Assembly: GCA_934247935.1 (NCBI GenBank)
Contig: CAKQKE010000010.1
Location: 5,752-69,751 of the forward strand
DNA: 64,000 bases
Direction: 5' to 3'
DNA from: an uncultured Clostridia bacterium
GTDB taxonomy: Bacteria > Bacillota > Clostridia > Christensenellales > Borkfalkiaceae
The notes under the pieces were generated by a model. It had not been told where the DNA came from, did no database searches, and saw nothing but the letters and a program-made list of their open reading frames with translations. Below, in pieces: positions 17,326-25,986 of this stretch. Numbering within the stretch: the first letter of the stretch is position 1; each line of letters opens with the position of its first letter. A program made the translations under genes and the position numbers.

Positions 17326-18303
17326 TTATTCGGTTAAATTCTTTATTCGTATTAAAATTAGCCCTTTCAATTTGGTTTTCATTGTTTCAGATAGATACGA
17401 TTCGTCGCACATGGCAAGAAAATTCTCTTTTTCCTTTATGACCTTTGCCAGCATTTTTTCAGCAGATATTTTTTCTATCCCGATTTCTTCTGCGAACGAT
17501 AAAAAGTCTTTGCGGTTGATTTTGCGTTTTTTCTTGCACATGGTTAAGGCAAATTCTTCTTTGTCCTCGGGCATAATCGCGTTAACGGGTAGCAAATCGT
17601 AAGCCGCTGAAAGCACGTATTCCCCACTTCCTTCCGCTTTCTCTATCATTGAAAAATTCTTGAGATGCATGTCCGAATTGCCGATTACAAACGAAAACAC
17701 CATACGCAAATAAAGTTCCGTCAAATCGAATTTCGCCATAGACGAATACTTGTTAATTACCTTTGCGCAACGCTCGTAAGAGCCTTTGTATTTATCTTCA
17801 GTCAAACGCTCTTCGAGTTGACAAAAATCTTCCATGGCAAGCATTTGCATTTTGCCGTCGGCGTTTACCCTGTCAATTCTCTTAGTGATATAAGCAAGCT
17901 CGCCTTGACCGTTCATCTTGATTAAAGCAAACGGCACGGTTTTGATTCCAACCAGCTTTGCCATTTGCATAACCAAATATTCGGCTTCGGGCAAAGTTTC
18001 GTATTCTTCCGTCTGGGGTTTCAAAATATACCCTGTAGGATAATTAACAAGCGTAAGTCTCGGCGACGTACCTTCCGTTAAATGCAGCGACAATTTCTTT
18101 TGCACGCCCGGAACGGTAAACCCCTTATTGGTGCTTTCATCGGCAAGCCTTTTTAAGGTCTCTTCCGAAATATCCAAAAGCGGCAACATACTGCTACCGA
18201 AAAACGCTTTCACGCATTTTTTGTGCCAGCAGCTTTCCACTTCTTCTATGCACGCTTTTTGCGTAAATTCTTTACCGCAACACAAACATTTCATTGTTTT
18301 CAC
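17326..18303 (-). CDS. hipT: HipT-type Ser/Thr kinase toxin
   Basis: A 325-residue HipA-like kinase lacking the N-terminal HipA subdomain, which is encoded separately upstream as HipS. The N terminus has a Cys/His cluster (C6, C8, C9, C25, H27, C30), common in HipT-type proteins. The Gly-rich loop reads G-F-T-V-P-G-V-Q-K-K (61-70). Catalytic residues are G-N-S-D-M-H-L-K-N (D211, N216) and Y-D-L-L-P (D236). HipT of E. coli O127 phosphorylates tryptophanyl-tRNA synthetase and is regulated by phosphorylation of Ser residues in its loop; here Thr63 occupies that region, so regulation may differ. The gene overlaps hipS by 32 bases. The target in this organism is unknown. Confidence 0.85.
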   Translation of the reverse strand: MKTMKCLCCGKEFTQKACIEEVESCWHKKCVKAFFGSSMLPLLDISEETLKRLADESTNKGFTVPGVQKKLSLHLTEGTSPRLTLVNYPTGYILKPQTEEYETLPEAEYLVMQMAKLVGIKTVPFALIKMNGQGELAYITKRIDRVNADGKMQMLAMEDFCQLEERLTEDKYKGSYERCAKVINKYSSMAKFDLTELYLRMVFSFVIGNSDMHLKNFSMIEKAEGSGEYVLSAAYDLLPVNAIMPEDKEEFALTMCKKKRKINRKDFLSFAEEIGIEKISAEKMLAKVIKEKENFLAMCDESYLSETMKTKLKGLILIRIKNLTE

Positions 18304-18622
18304 CCCTTACGCTTACGTTTCCTATCGCATCTTTGCAAGCAACCAAAAGCACACCGAACCTATCATTCGGCGAAATCTTCCAATTATGCGTTACGACGTC
18401 GAGTAGCCATCCTTCGGGAATCAAACCGTCGAAAAACGGAAACAGGGTTTTTGCTCTATACTCGTTTTTAGAAAGCGGCAACGTCAAACTGACGGCGGTT
18501 GCGTTTTCGCTTTGCAAATACGCTTCGTCGTAGATAAAAGAATACCCGTAGTCCGTCTCGGACAATAAGCCCGCAAAGACGTTTCGTACGTAAATATAGG
18601 CGCTTCTGTACGTATCACTCAT
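18272..18622 (-). CDS. hipS: HipS-type antitoxin (detached HipA N-subdomain)
   Basis: A 116-residue stand-alone copy of the HipA N-terminal subdomain 1 (Couple_hipA type). Typical elements are the opening beta-strands with V-F-A-G-L-L-S-E-T, then S-L-T-L-P-L-S-K-N-E-Y and F-P-F-F-D-G-L-I-P-E-G-W-L-L-D, and a late N-D-R-F-G-V-L-L-V-A. In HipBST systems this small protein, not HipB, neutralises the kinase. The gene overlaps hipB by 8 bases and hipT by 32, so all three are made from one message. Because the two parts have their own starts and an overlap in different frames, this is a genuine split rather than a frameshifted hipA. Confidence 0.85.
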   Translation of the reverse strand: MSDTYRSAYIYVRNVFAGLLSETDYGYSFIYDEAYLQSENATAVSLTLPLSKNEYRAKTLFPFFDGLIPEGWLLDVVTHNWKISPNDRFGVLLVACKDAIGNVSVRGENNEMFVLR

Positions 18623-18821
18623 CGCTATTCAATCTCCCTACCGATACTTGCGCGCCGAAAACAGCCAATGCCTGGTTGACTTTATCTAGGCGCAACGTTT
18701 TTTTTCCTTGTTCCAATTCACGTACAAAGCGAAGCCCAAGCCCCGCCCGCATTGCGAACTCTTCCTGGGTAAGTCCTAACGCTTTTCTGTTCTGTTTTAC
18801 AAACTCACTTATGTTTTTCAT
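18615..18821 (-). CDS. hipB: HipB-type helix-turn-helix repressor
   Basis: A 68-residue Xre/HipB-type DNA-binding protein. The helix-turn-helix covers about residues 13-40 (A-L-G-L-T-Q-E-E-F-A, then G-L-R-F-V-R-E-L-E-Q-G-K), followed by a short dimerisation tail with A-L-A-V-F-G. It is the first gene of the hipBST operon. Three TATACCC-GGGTATA-like dyads in its promoter, about 40 bp apart, are the likely operators, giving autoregulation. The ribosome site is weak (ACGGTG). In HipBST systems HipB boosts neutralisation and represses transcription. Confidence 0.85.
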   Translation of the reverse strand: MKNISEFVKQNRKALGLTQEEFAMRAGLGLRFVRELEQGKKTLRLDKVNQALAVFGAQVSVGRLNSDE

Positions 18822-18860
18822 AGCACCGTTTTAAAACTCGCTTATATTTATTACACCAAT

Positions 18861-18962
18861 ATTTTATACCCTTTCGGGGCGTTTGTCAAGCGTTTTGCAC
18901 AGATTATACCCAAACGGGTTTATTTAGTTTAAAATTTTCTCCAATGATACCGATAGGGTATA
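18861..18962 (-). promoter_or_regulatory. hipBST promoter with three phased operators
   Basis: On the minus strand a consensus -35 TTGACA (18884-18889) and a -10 TAAAAT (18861-18866) are separated by 17 bases. Operator 1, TATACCC-TTTC-GGGG (18865-18880), covers the spacer and -10. Operator 2, TATACCC-AAAC-GGGTTTA (18905-18922), lies upstream of the -35. Operator 3, ATACC-GATA-GGGTAT (18947-18961), lies further upstream. Centres are about 40 bp apart, close to four helical turns, so HipB dimers would bind one face of the DNA. Confidence 0.75.
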
Positions 18963-18977
18963 ATTTAATAGCGGTGT

Positions 18978-19532
18978 TTAAGTTTCTACCTCATTGTCCA
19001 AGATTTTATCTTCTTCGAGTTTTAAGGATTTTAGCCATTCTTCTTTTTGAATTTTAATTACTTCGTAGTTTATACTACCACGCGGACAGCACGACAATAG
19101 AAAGTTAAAATCTTTTAGCTTGTTGCGAATCTTGTCGTTGGGGTCGCAGGCTTCAATCTTCGGCTTACGGTAAGCATTATATAAGATTATATAACTTTTC
19201 CAACTGTACGCCATCAAGTTTTGCTTGGCCGCACGTTTGCAATACCTGCGCCAACAGAGCCTGATTGAAGAACGATGCTTTACCATTTGAAACTCTTCCC
19301 ACTTAAAATCGGGAATCAAATATCCGTCCCCTGCTTTCGCCCTTTCGGGGAATAATAAGGAAGAAATTTCTTCTTCGCTCATATCATTCAGCACGTAAAC
19401 TTCAATTCCTAACGCCTTTATTCTTTTTAGAACAGTCCATACAGTCGTGCGAGAGCAACTGCAAAGAGTAGCGATTTGACTATTATTGTTGCCTTTTTGG
19501 TAATATTCAATGATTAATTTGTATTTTGACAT
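18978..19532 (-). pseudogene. Chimeric ORF: IS21 istA 5' end fused to the duplicated hypothetical tail
   Basis: The first 110 or so codons match the N terminus of IS21-family IstA transposases: a helix-turn-helix (S-Q-I-A-T-L-C-S-C-S-R-T-T-V-W), L-L-F-P-E-R, then I-P-D-F-K-W-E-E-F and L-C-W-R-R-Y-C. After M-A-Y-S the reading switches into the 70-residue tail shared with the ORF at 4404-4829. The DDE catalytic domain and istB are absent, so the element is dead. A normal ribosome site (AAAAGGAG) precedes the ATG. The junction marks where the insertion sequence and the repeat were joined. The sequence at 19553-19645, with a GTGTTCAA block and a T-run before GACC, may be the outer end of the element. 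Confidence 0.75.
19003..19202. repeat. Right direct repeat flanking the defence island
   Basis: Partner of 4424-4623 in the same orientation, roughly nine positions in ten matching. On this side the repeat is preceded, 40-140 bases to the left, by the intact hip operators; on the other side by their decayed version. The homology therefore spans operator plus ORF tail, with an insertion or deletion of about 58 bases between them. Confidence 0.75.
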
Positions 19533-19650
19533 AATTTTCTCCTTTTTATCGCCCCTTTTTTACCCATAGCGGTAGATACAGAAAAGTGTTCAATTTGAGG
19601 AACCACCCCGTTTTTTTGACCGATTTTTGACCTGGCAAGAGATTTTTAAG

Positions 19651-19686
19651 AGAAAAAAGTAGTCATTCTCCGAAAAGAATGACTAC
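19651..19686 (-). terminator. Rho-independent terminator of ppdK
   Basis: A perfect 11-bp stem, GTAGTCATTCT paired with AGAATGACTAC (19659-19686), is followed on the minus strand by six T (19653-19658). It lies 57 bases after the ppdK stop codon. Confidence 0.9.
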
Positions 19687-19742
19687 AAAAACGTTATTTT
19701 TTAATTAAAAATTGAATTTTTACCGCTTTTTGGTGCTAAATC

Positions 19743-22373
19743 TTAGCCCCTCGGATTGCGGATGTTAGCCTGTGCAGCGGCGAGACGAGCGATGGGTACC
19801 CTGAACGGCGAACAAGATACGTAATCGAGACCTATCTTATGGCAGAATTCTACAGACGTAGGATCGCCGCCGTGTTCTCCGCAAATACCGCAATGCAAAT
19901 CCTTTCTTACGCCCTTACCGAGCGTAACCGCCATATCCATAAGTTTGCCTACGCCGACCTGGTCGAGTTTTGCAAACGGATCGCTTTCGTAAATCTTGTT
20001 TGCATAGTAAGAATCAAGGAATTTACCTGCGTCGTCACGAGAGAAGCCGAACGTCATCTGAGTCAAATCGTTTGTTCCGAAGCAGAAGAATTCAGCCTCG
20101 GTAGCGATTGCGTCCGCAGTAAGCGCAGCCCTCGGAATTTCAATCATAGTACCTACGTGATAGTTGAGTTTTACGCCCGCGTTTGCGATTTCTTCGTCGG
20201 CAACAGCCTTAACGATCGCCTTTACAAACTTAAATTCTTTCAATTCGCCTACAAGCGGAATCATAATTTCGGGAGCAACGTCCCAAACGGGGTGAGCCTT
20301 CTTTACGTTGATTGCCGCGCGAATAACCGCTCTCGTTTGCATTTTTGCGATTTCGGGATAAGTAACCGTAAGACGGCAACCTCTGTGACCCATCATCGGG
20401 TTTGCTTCATGCAACGAAGCAATGATATTTTTAATCGTTTCTACGCTCTTGTTTTGCGTCTTGGCGAGTTTTTCGATATCTGCCTCTTCGGTAGGAACAA
20501 ACTCGTGAAGCGGCGGATCAAGGAAACGAATAGTTACCGGCTTGCCCTCGAGTGCCTCGTAAAGTTTTTCAAAGTCGCTTTGTTGATAAGGCAAAATCTT
20601 TTCAAGCGCAGCCTCTCTCTCTTCGAGATTAGAAGCGCAAATCATTTCTCTGAAAGCGTCGATTCTGTTGTCGCTGAAGAACATGTGTTCAGTACGGCAA
20701 AGACCTATACCTTGAGCACCGAGTTCGGCAGCCCTTTTAGCGTCTGCGGGAGTATCGGCATTGGTTCTTACTTCCATTGCTCTGTACTTGTCCGCCCAAG
20801 CCATTATTCTGCCGAATTCACCCGAAATAGATGCGGGAACGGTCGGCAAAATTCCGTCGTAAATATTACCTGTCGAACCGTCGATGGAAATGCTGTCGCC
20901 TTCACGGTAAACTTTTCCTTTAAGTTCGAACTTCTTGTTTTCTTCGTCCATTGCGATTTCGGTACAACCCGAAACGCAGCAAGTGCCCATACCTCTTGCA
21001 ACAACCGCAGCGTGAGAAGTCATACCTCCTCTTACGGTCAAAATACCTTGAGCAGCCTTCATACCCTCGATATCTTCGGGAGAAGTCTCGAGTCTTACGA
21101 GTACAACTTTTTCGCCCCTTGCAGCCCAAGCCTTGGCGTCAGCCGCGCTGAATACGATTTTACCGCAAGCAGCACCCGGAGATGCAGGCAAAGCCCTCGC
21201 CATAGGAGTGGTATTTTTAAGAGCAGCGGCGTCGAATTGCGGGTGAAGCAACGTGTCGAGGTTTCTCGGGTCTATCATAAGCACTGCTTCTTGCTCGGAA
21301 ATCATACCCTCGTCAACGAGGTCGCAAGCGATTTTCAAAGCAGCCCTTGCCGTTCTTTTACCGTTACGAGTCTGAAGCATATAGAGTTTTTTATCCTGAA
21401 TAGTAAACTCCATATCCTGCATGTCTCTGTAGTGGTTTTCCAAAATATTGCATACGTCTATAAATTGCTTATAAACTTCGGGCATAACCTGCTCGAGTTG
21501 GGCGATAGGTTGCGGAGTTCTGATACCGGCAACAACGTCTTCTCCCTGGGCATTCATAAGGAATTCGCCCATAAGGCCCTTTTCGCCCGTAGCGGGATTT
21601 CTCGTGAAGGCAACGCCCGTACCTGAAGTTTCGCCCATGTTGCCGAACGCCATCATTTGTACGTTTACCGCAGTGCCCCAAGAATACGGAATGTCGTTGT
21701 CTCTGCGATATACGTTTGCTCTGGGGTTGTCCCAAGAACGGAATACCGCCTTGATTGCTCCCATAAGTTGTTCCTTCGGGTTTGCGGGGAACGGTGCTTT
21801 TACGGCGTCTTCATATTCCGCTTTAAACCTGCCCGCAAGAGTCTTCAAATCGTCTGCGGTAAGTTCGGTGTCTTGCTTTACGCCTTTTTCCTCTTTTAAT
21901 TTATCGATAAGTTCTTCAAAGTGCTTTTTGCCCACTTCCATTACGACGTCGGAATACATCTGAATAAATCTTCTGTAACAGTCCCAAGCCCATCTGGGGT
22001 TGTTGGATTTTTTTGCGAGAACTTCTACTACTTCGTCGTTGAGACCGAGGTTAAGAATAGTATCCATCATGCCCGGCATCGACGCTCTTGCGCCAGAACG
22101 AACCGAAACGAGAAGCGGATTTTCTTTATCTCCGAATTTCATACCTGCCAACTTCTCGAGTTTGACTATATATTCCATAATCTGCTCTTGAATTTCATCG
22201 TTGATTTTCTTTCCGTCTTCGTAGTACTGTGTGCACGCTTCGGTAGTGATTGTAAAACCGTGAGGAACGGGGAGACCGAGGTTGGTCATTTCCGCAAGGT
22301 TTGCACCCTTACCGCCGAGTAATTCACGCATTTTGCCGTTACCTTCGCTGAAAAGATAAACATACTTTTTCAT
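19743..22373 (-). CDS. ppdK: Pyruvate, phosphate dikinase
   Basis: 876 residues from the ATG at 22373, which follows AGGAGGA; an in-frame ATG at 22421 has no ribosome site. The enzyme interconverts pyruvate + ATP + phosphate and phosphoenolpyruvate + AMP + pyrophosphate in the cytoplasm, serving glycolysis or gluconeogenesis in anaerobes. Visible elements: G-G-K-G-A-N-L-A-E-M near the start, S-V-R-S-G-A-R-A-S-M-P-G-M-M of the ATP-grasp domain, the phosphohistidine loop G-G-M-T-S-H-A-A-V-V-A-R, and the C-terminal barrel with C-G-I-C-G-E-H-G-G-D-P carrying the catalytic Cys. Length is normal. It is a single-gene unit with its own promoter (22467-22495) and terminator (19651-19686). Confidence 0.97.
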   Translation of the reverse strand: MKKYVYLFSEGNGKMRELLGGKGANLAEMTNLGLPVPHGFTITTEACTQYYEDGKKINDEIQEQIMEYIVKLEKLAGMKFGDKENPLLVSVRSGARASMPGMMDTILNLGLNDEVVEVLAKKSNNPRWAWDCYRRFIQMYSDVVMEVGKKHFEELIDKLKEEKGVKQDTELTADDLKTLAGRFKAEYEDAVKAPFPANPKEQLMGAIKAVFRSWDNPRANVYRRDNDIPYSWGTAVNVQMMAFGNMGETSGTGVAFTRNPATGEKGLMGEFLMNAQGEDVVAGIRTPQPIAQLEQVMPEVYKQFIDVCNILENHYRDMQDMEFTIQDKKLYMLQTRNGKRTARAALKIACDLVDEGMISEQEAVLMIDPRNLDTLLHPQFDAAALKNTTPMARALPASPGAACGKIVFSAADAKAWAARGEKVVLVRLETSPEDIEGMKAAQGILTVRGGMTSHAAVVARGMGTCCVSGCTEIAMDEENKKFELKGKVYREGDSISIDGSTGNIYDGILPTVPASISGEFGRIMAWADKYRAMEVRTNADTPADAKRAAELGAQGIGLCRTEHMFFSDNRIDAFREMICASNLEEREAALEKILPYQQSDFEKLYEALEGKPVTIRFLDPPLHEFVPTEEADIEKLAKTQNKSVETIKNIIASLHEANPMMGHRGCRLTVTYPEIAKMQTRAVIRAAINVKKAHPVWDVAPEIMIPLVGELKEFKFVKAIVKAVADEEIANAGVKLNYHVGTMIEIPRAALTADAIATEAEFFCFGTNDLTQMTFGFSRDDAGKFLDSYYANKIYESDPFAKLDQVGVGKLMDMAVTLGKGVRKDLHCGICGEHGGDPTSVEFCHKIGLDYVSCSPFRVPIARLAAAQANIRNPRG

Positions 22374-22466
22374 TAAAGTAAATCCTCCTGTTTTAATGTG
22401 CGAAAAAAATTTCTCCGCCAAGTCGATATTGTCAAACCGTGGGGAGATTTTAATCTTGACGTATAT

Positions 22467-22495
22467 ATTCTATACTAAAATCGTTTTTTTTTCAA
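22467..22495 (-). promoter_or_regulatory. ppdK promoter
   Basis: On the minus strand, TTGAAA (22490-22495), a 17-base spacer and TAGAAT (22467-22472), about 95 bases before the ATG. This is a near-consensus sigma-A promoter and is followed by a roughly 85-base leader. Confidence 0.65.
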
Positions 22496-22917
22496 GAGTT
22501 TTTAGCGATTTTTGCCGATTATTTTTAAATTTTATTCGATTTTTGTGTCGTTTTTGCCGTGTTTTTTATTTTTTTCGTTTTAAATGTACGTTCATTTTAT
22601 TTGCGGATAATTGTGTCGCATTCTATAATACAGATAAATATAACATATATTTGCACACCTTTACGGATAAATTTACCGGTGATTGTATTGGATAAAAATC
22701 GATTTTTTTATCAAATTGTTTTTTGTCGAATCGTTCTTTATAAAGTCTGTATTTCACTAAACCCGTATTCGGCGATTCTCCTCGTTTTTATTGAATCTTA
22801 ATTTTGTCGAGTTGTTTTCCATTATTATTAAAACTCTTTTAAATTTAAAATTTTCCCCCGATGTCCGCCTTACGCTCTATTACGCTCTATAAAAAGCATT
22901 TAAAATGTCTGAACAAA
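22496..22917. other. AT-rich intergenic stretch, no gene seen
   Basis: T-rich sequence between the ppdK promoter and the terminator of the next gene. Short open frames here translate to Phe-rich, low-complexity peptides without ribosome sites. I see no RNA gene. Confidence 0.6.
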
Positions 22918-22946
22918 CAAAAACGCCCCGGCTTTTACCGAGACGC
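22918..22946 (-). terminator. Terminator of the 361-residue membrane protein gene
   Basis: On the minus strand CGTCTCGG pairs with CCGGGGCG (two G-U pairs in RNA) around TAAAAG, followed by TTTTTG. It is 139 bases after the stop codon at 23085. Confidence 0.7.
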
Positions 22947-23059
22947 AATCAACTGAATAAAATTGTATTTTTTCCATTGCAATCATTTCCGATCGGTTGA
23001 ATTTTACAACAAAACCGATTATAAGTCCGCGCCCGTATCAAGCGTTTTATTGTCTCAAA

Positions 23060-23098
23060 TTGACGTTTTTACGGCATACGTACGCTATAAAATCGACA
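23060..23098. repeat. TACGTA-centred palindrome, copy 1
   Basis: A diverged member of the family described at 59004-59047, of the form TTTTTACGGCATACGTACGC...AAAA. It overlaps the last codons and stop of the membrane protein gene. Confidence 0.6.
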
Positions 23099-24170
23099 AC
23101 TGCTCGGTGTTTCCATCGCCGGGAGACTTGTCGTCGGGCGGCAGATTATCCGAAGATTCTTTTACCGCTTTTACGTCAAGGTCGGCTTCGGTAACACGGT
23201 CGTCCATTTCCTCTTTCAAAATAGCGTCGAGGTTGGGAGACGGAACGCGACCGTCGCCTTTGGAGTATTTGACGTGTCGCCACGACTTGATTATGATAAG
23301 CACGCTGACAAACAACAAAAGCCCACACGAGATAATTCCGGTAGCCATGTTGAGTTGTTGTTTTTCCATTACCGAAAGCGCACCGCCGAACGCCGCAAGA
23401 CACGCCGTCTGAAGAGACAAAAGGGATATTACCGACGATGACAACCCGAAATAACGTATCGCGTTGACTATAGGCGACATACGTTTTCTCGTCCTCATAA
23501 TGTACATAATTGCCCTTACGAGCCTGAACAAATCGTAAAGCGCGACTATATAAATAAGTATGCCTTTATAAGTAAAACCTTCGCCGTCCCTTACAATCAT
23601 AAGCACGACAAATAAGAGGACAAGTGCAATTAAAAAGATAAAAATTCCGCTCAATCTGTATACGCCGAGACTCTTTAAATATCTGTTTTTGGGGTCCGTT
23701 TCGCTGACCGCCTTTCGCCCGTAAGCGATAAGCACTGCTCTCGATATGAATAGTACTATGTCGTAAATTGCCAATAAAGTGAACCAATAAGACGAGAAGT
23801 ACAAACCGATTAGAATTTTGGTGCTGACGATAAACAACTTCCATACGGTGCTGAAAAAACTTGTAACAAGCACTCTCGCATCGGTATCGTTGGCAATTAT
23901 TGCGGTATATCTGTTTTTTTGGGCAATTTCCCAGCAAAAACGTTGAATTACTTTAGTTTTCCACAGTCTGTAACCGGCAATACTCGCTATAATACCAGCC
24001 GCCACCGAGAACCCGAGCAACACGTATTTCGCTATCGTTGCAGCAACTCCGCCCACTTCAAAATAAAACAAACAAAACGTCGCCGCACAAAACACAAGGG
24101 CAACGATGAATGAGGGAATAAACCTCGGACGTGTATTATGAAGTTTTTCTCTTATGTGTTTGAAACTCAA
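23085..24170 (-). CDS. Multi-pass membrane protein of unknown function
   Basis: 361 residues starting at TTG (24168-24170) after AGAGAGGAAG. Six to eight hydrophobic segments are visible: about 17-35, 45-66, 108-133, 137-152, 172-195, 205-220 and, after a basic loop (M-R-T-R-K-R-M-S), two more near 245-300. The C-terminal 65 residues are acidic and soluble (E-E-M-D-D-R-V-T-E-A-D-L-D), probably cytoplasmic. I recognise no family. It has its own terminator and no close neighbour in the same transcript, so context gives no hint of its job. Confidence 0.75.
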   Translation of the reverse strand: MSFKHIREKLHNTRPRFIPSFIVALVFCAATFCLFYFEVGGVAATIAKYVLLGFSVAAGIIASIAGYRLWKTKVIQRFCWEIAQKNRYTAIIANDTDARVLVTSFFSTVWKLFIVSTKILIGLYFSSYWFTLLAIYDIVLFISRAVLIAYGRKAVSETDPKNRYLKSLGVYRLSGIFIFLIALVLLFVVLMIVRDGEGFTYKGILIYIVALYDLFRLVRAIMYIMRTRKRMSPIVNAIRYFGLSSSVISLLSLQTACLAAFGGALSVMEKQQLNMATGIISCGLLLFVSVLIIIKSWRHVKYSKGDGRVPSPNLDAILKEEMDDRVTEADLDVKAVKESSDNLPPDDKSPGDGNTEQLSIL

Positions 24171-24616
24171 CGCCCGCTTCCTCTCTTTGCCTTACTTTTA
24201 AATCTTTTTTTGTCTCTTTTCGTTAAACTTAACTAAAAATCTTTACTTTATATATCCGCCTCAGAAGCATATTACAATTGCCGTTCAGTAAAAATCGGCG
24301 AAAACCCGCCGCCATATTTTACAAATTTGCAACAACGCTCCAATACAGTATTATACACATTTCGGCGAAATAAATCAACTGTTTATATAATAACTGTACA
24401 TATTTTGTTAAAATAAGTTGCGTTTAGTTGCTGAACGCGTTTGCACTTTTATATGTCGACCCTTTTGTAAGCCGGGCGAAAATTGAGTTTTTATGTGGTA
24501 ATTTCCAACCGGATTTTTCGGTCCCTTTGTGTAAAGGGGGCTGTCGCCAAGTAACTGCGGGATTGCTTTTTAGTTAAAAGACTCTTTTATTTAAACAAAA
24601 AGAACTTTATTTAAAC
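24171..24616. other. Intergenic region with a repeat module shared with 56.7 kb
   Basis: No gene seen. Bases 24458-24493 (GACCCTTTTGTAAGCCGGGC, then GAAAATTGAGTT) closely match 56681-56716 in the same orientation. Both lie in long non-coding stretches and look like decayed members of one repeat. Confidence 0.5.
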
Positions 24617-24644
24617 AAAAAAAACGCGCCCGATTAAAGACGCG
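24617..24644 (-). terminator. Terminator of the FliB-like gene
   Basis: On the minus strand a short GC-rich hairpin CGCGTC / GGGCGCG is followed by eight T (24617-24624). It lies about 110 bases past the stop codon at 24752. Confidence 0.65.
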
Positions 24645-24751
24645 CCGACAAAACATATTAAATCGCATTGTATGTTGATTTTTGCCGTCGATTAATGCAA
24701 AATATTGACTTAGTACGACATAGAATATAAATCGGTAATATATGTATGCTA

Positions 24752-25828
24752 TTAAAAATTCAATCTCGATATCATACGAGCAAGCGATTTATCTTTAAAA
24801 CACGTCCTTCCGCGCGCGAGATTAAATAATTGAGCGACGTTTTCTTCGCAATGCTCGATTTCTTTTGAAAACAAATGAATGGTATCGATAAATATATCAA
24901 GATTCCCGTTTCCCCTGAACCTGTCGACTTCGGCGATAATCAGCATGCAAGAAATTATCGCGTTTACCCTGCCGCTTAAATTCTTATCGTATACGGCGTC
25001 GAGCAAATATCCGTAAATCATATACACAAGGAAATTTTCATATACGTTTGCATTGCAATAATTTGCATTTTTCTTTTCGACCGAGGCAAACTCGAAAATC
25101 TCTTCTAAAAGTATTTTCCATTTCATCGTGAGAATTTCAAACGTCAAAAAGGTACTGATTACGTTTTTTAAGTCTTTATTACCCGCTTCGGAGCAACCGT
25201 TTTGCGCAAAATCGTCAATAGTAATGTTTTGTACACCGTTGTATTTGCCTTTTGAAATACACTTTTGCGCCTTTTTCGCATAATCGAGCAACATGAAAAC
25301 TCTGGTTTTTATATCATATTGTCTATCTTGTACTATATCGATACATTTGCCCCTTATTTGCTTTAAAGCCATGTATAAGTCGGCGTCTATCTCGCTTAAA
25401 TTGAGTTCCCTCTCTTCTTCGGTTTCGATAAACCGTATGTGATCGGTATGGTGCGCGATGAGTTCGGCAACGGGCATGCACGACATAAACAATCCTTTAT
25501 CGCACTCGTTGGCGTATATATTTTCAAACCTCGGATATTTGGTGCAAACCTGACACAAGTAATCTTTACCCACTTTTTCGTAAATATCACACAAACCGCT
25601 CTCGTTTAAAAAAGGACATTCGTTGTCTTTTTTTGGCATAATAACCCTTTCCGAGTTGCGCGTTGCGATATTTTTAAACAAATCGTGTTTATATTCGTCG
25701 TTTAATTCTTTATATTTATTATAAGTTTTTTCGTCGACTATAATTTCCCACCCCTTACAACAAGTATCTTTACAGTCCGACGATACGCATTTAAACTCGT
25801 CGTAATAATCGGGTTTTATTACTTTCAT
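24752..25828 (-). CDS. FliB-like lysine N-methylase family protein
   Basis: A 358-residue protein like the flagellin lysine-N-methylase FliB family. The N terminus has the Cys signature C14-x4-C19-x3-C23-C24 in F-K-C-V-S-S-D-C-K-D-T-C-C-K-G-W, followed by E-C-P-F-L, G-L-C-D-I-Y, C-Q-V-C-T-K-Y-P-R and M-S-C, which together look like a metal or iron-sulphur site. The rest is helical. FliB methylates lysines of flagellin in Salmonella, but no flagellar gene is in this window and relatives are common in non-motile Clostridia, so the substrate here may be another surface protein. GGGGAGCGGAA precedes the ATG. It is transcribed alone. Confidence 0.75.
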   Translation of the reverse strand: MKVIKPDYYDEFKCVSSDCKDTCCKGWEIIVDEKTYNKYKELNDEYKHDLFKNIATRNSERVIMPKKDNECPFLNESGLCDIYEKVGKDYLCQVCTKYPRFENIYANECDKGLFMSCMPVAELIAHHTDHIRFIETEEERELNLSEIDADLYMALKQIRGKCIDIVQDRQYDIKTRVFMLLDYAKKAQKCISKGKYNGVQNITIDDFAQNGCSEAGNKDLKNVISTFLTFEILTMKWKILLEEIFEFASVEKKNANYCNANVYENFLVYMIYGYLLDAVYDKNLSGRVNAIISCMLIIAEVDRFRGNGNLDIFIDTIHLFSKEIEHCEENVAQLFNLARGRTCFKDKSLARMISRLNF

Positions 25829-25986
25829 TTCCGCTCCCCTTTTGTTTTTTATATCTTTAATTTATTAATTTACTTTATCATTTAATTACTGATTACGACA
25901 ACATACGATCGCCGCTTTTATTAAAAAAATCGACGTCAGCCGCACACATATAGCCATATTTTACCTATGCTTTTTATGTTTTTCTG

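Noticed and set aside
18272..18622. hipS and hipT as a single frameshifted hipA
   Set aside because: Each has its own start, the overlap and sizes match known HipBST systems, and the kinase begins with its own Cys/His N terminus.
19839..21626. A 595-codon plus-strand open frame
   Set aside because: Antisense shadow of ppdK. Long only because the ppdK codon usage avoids stops on the other strand; no family resemblance and no ribosome site.
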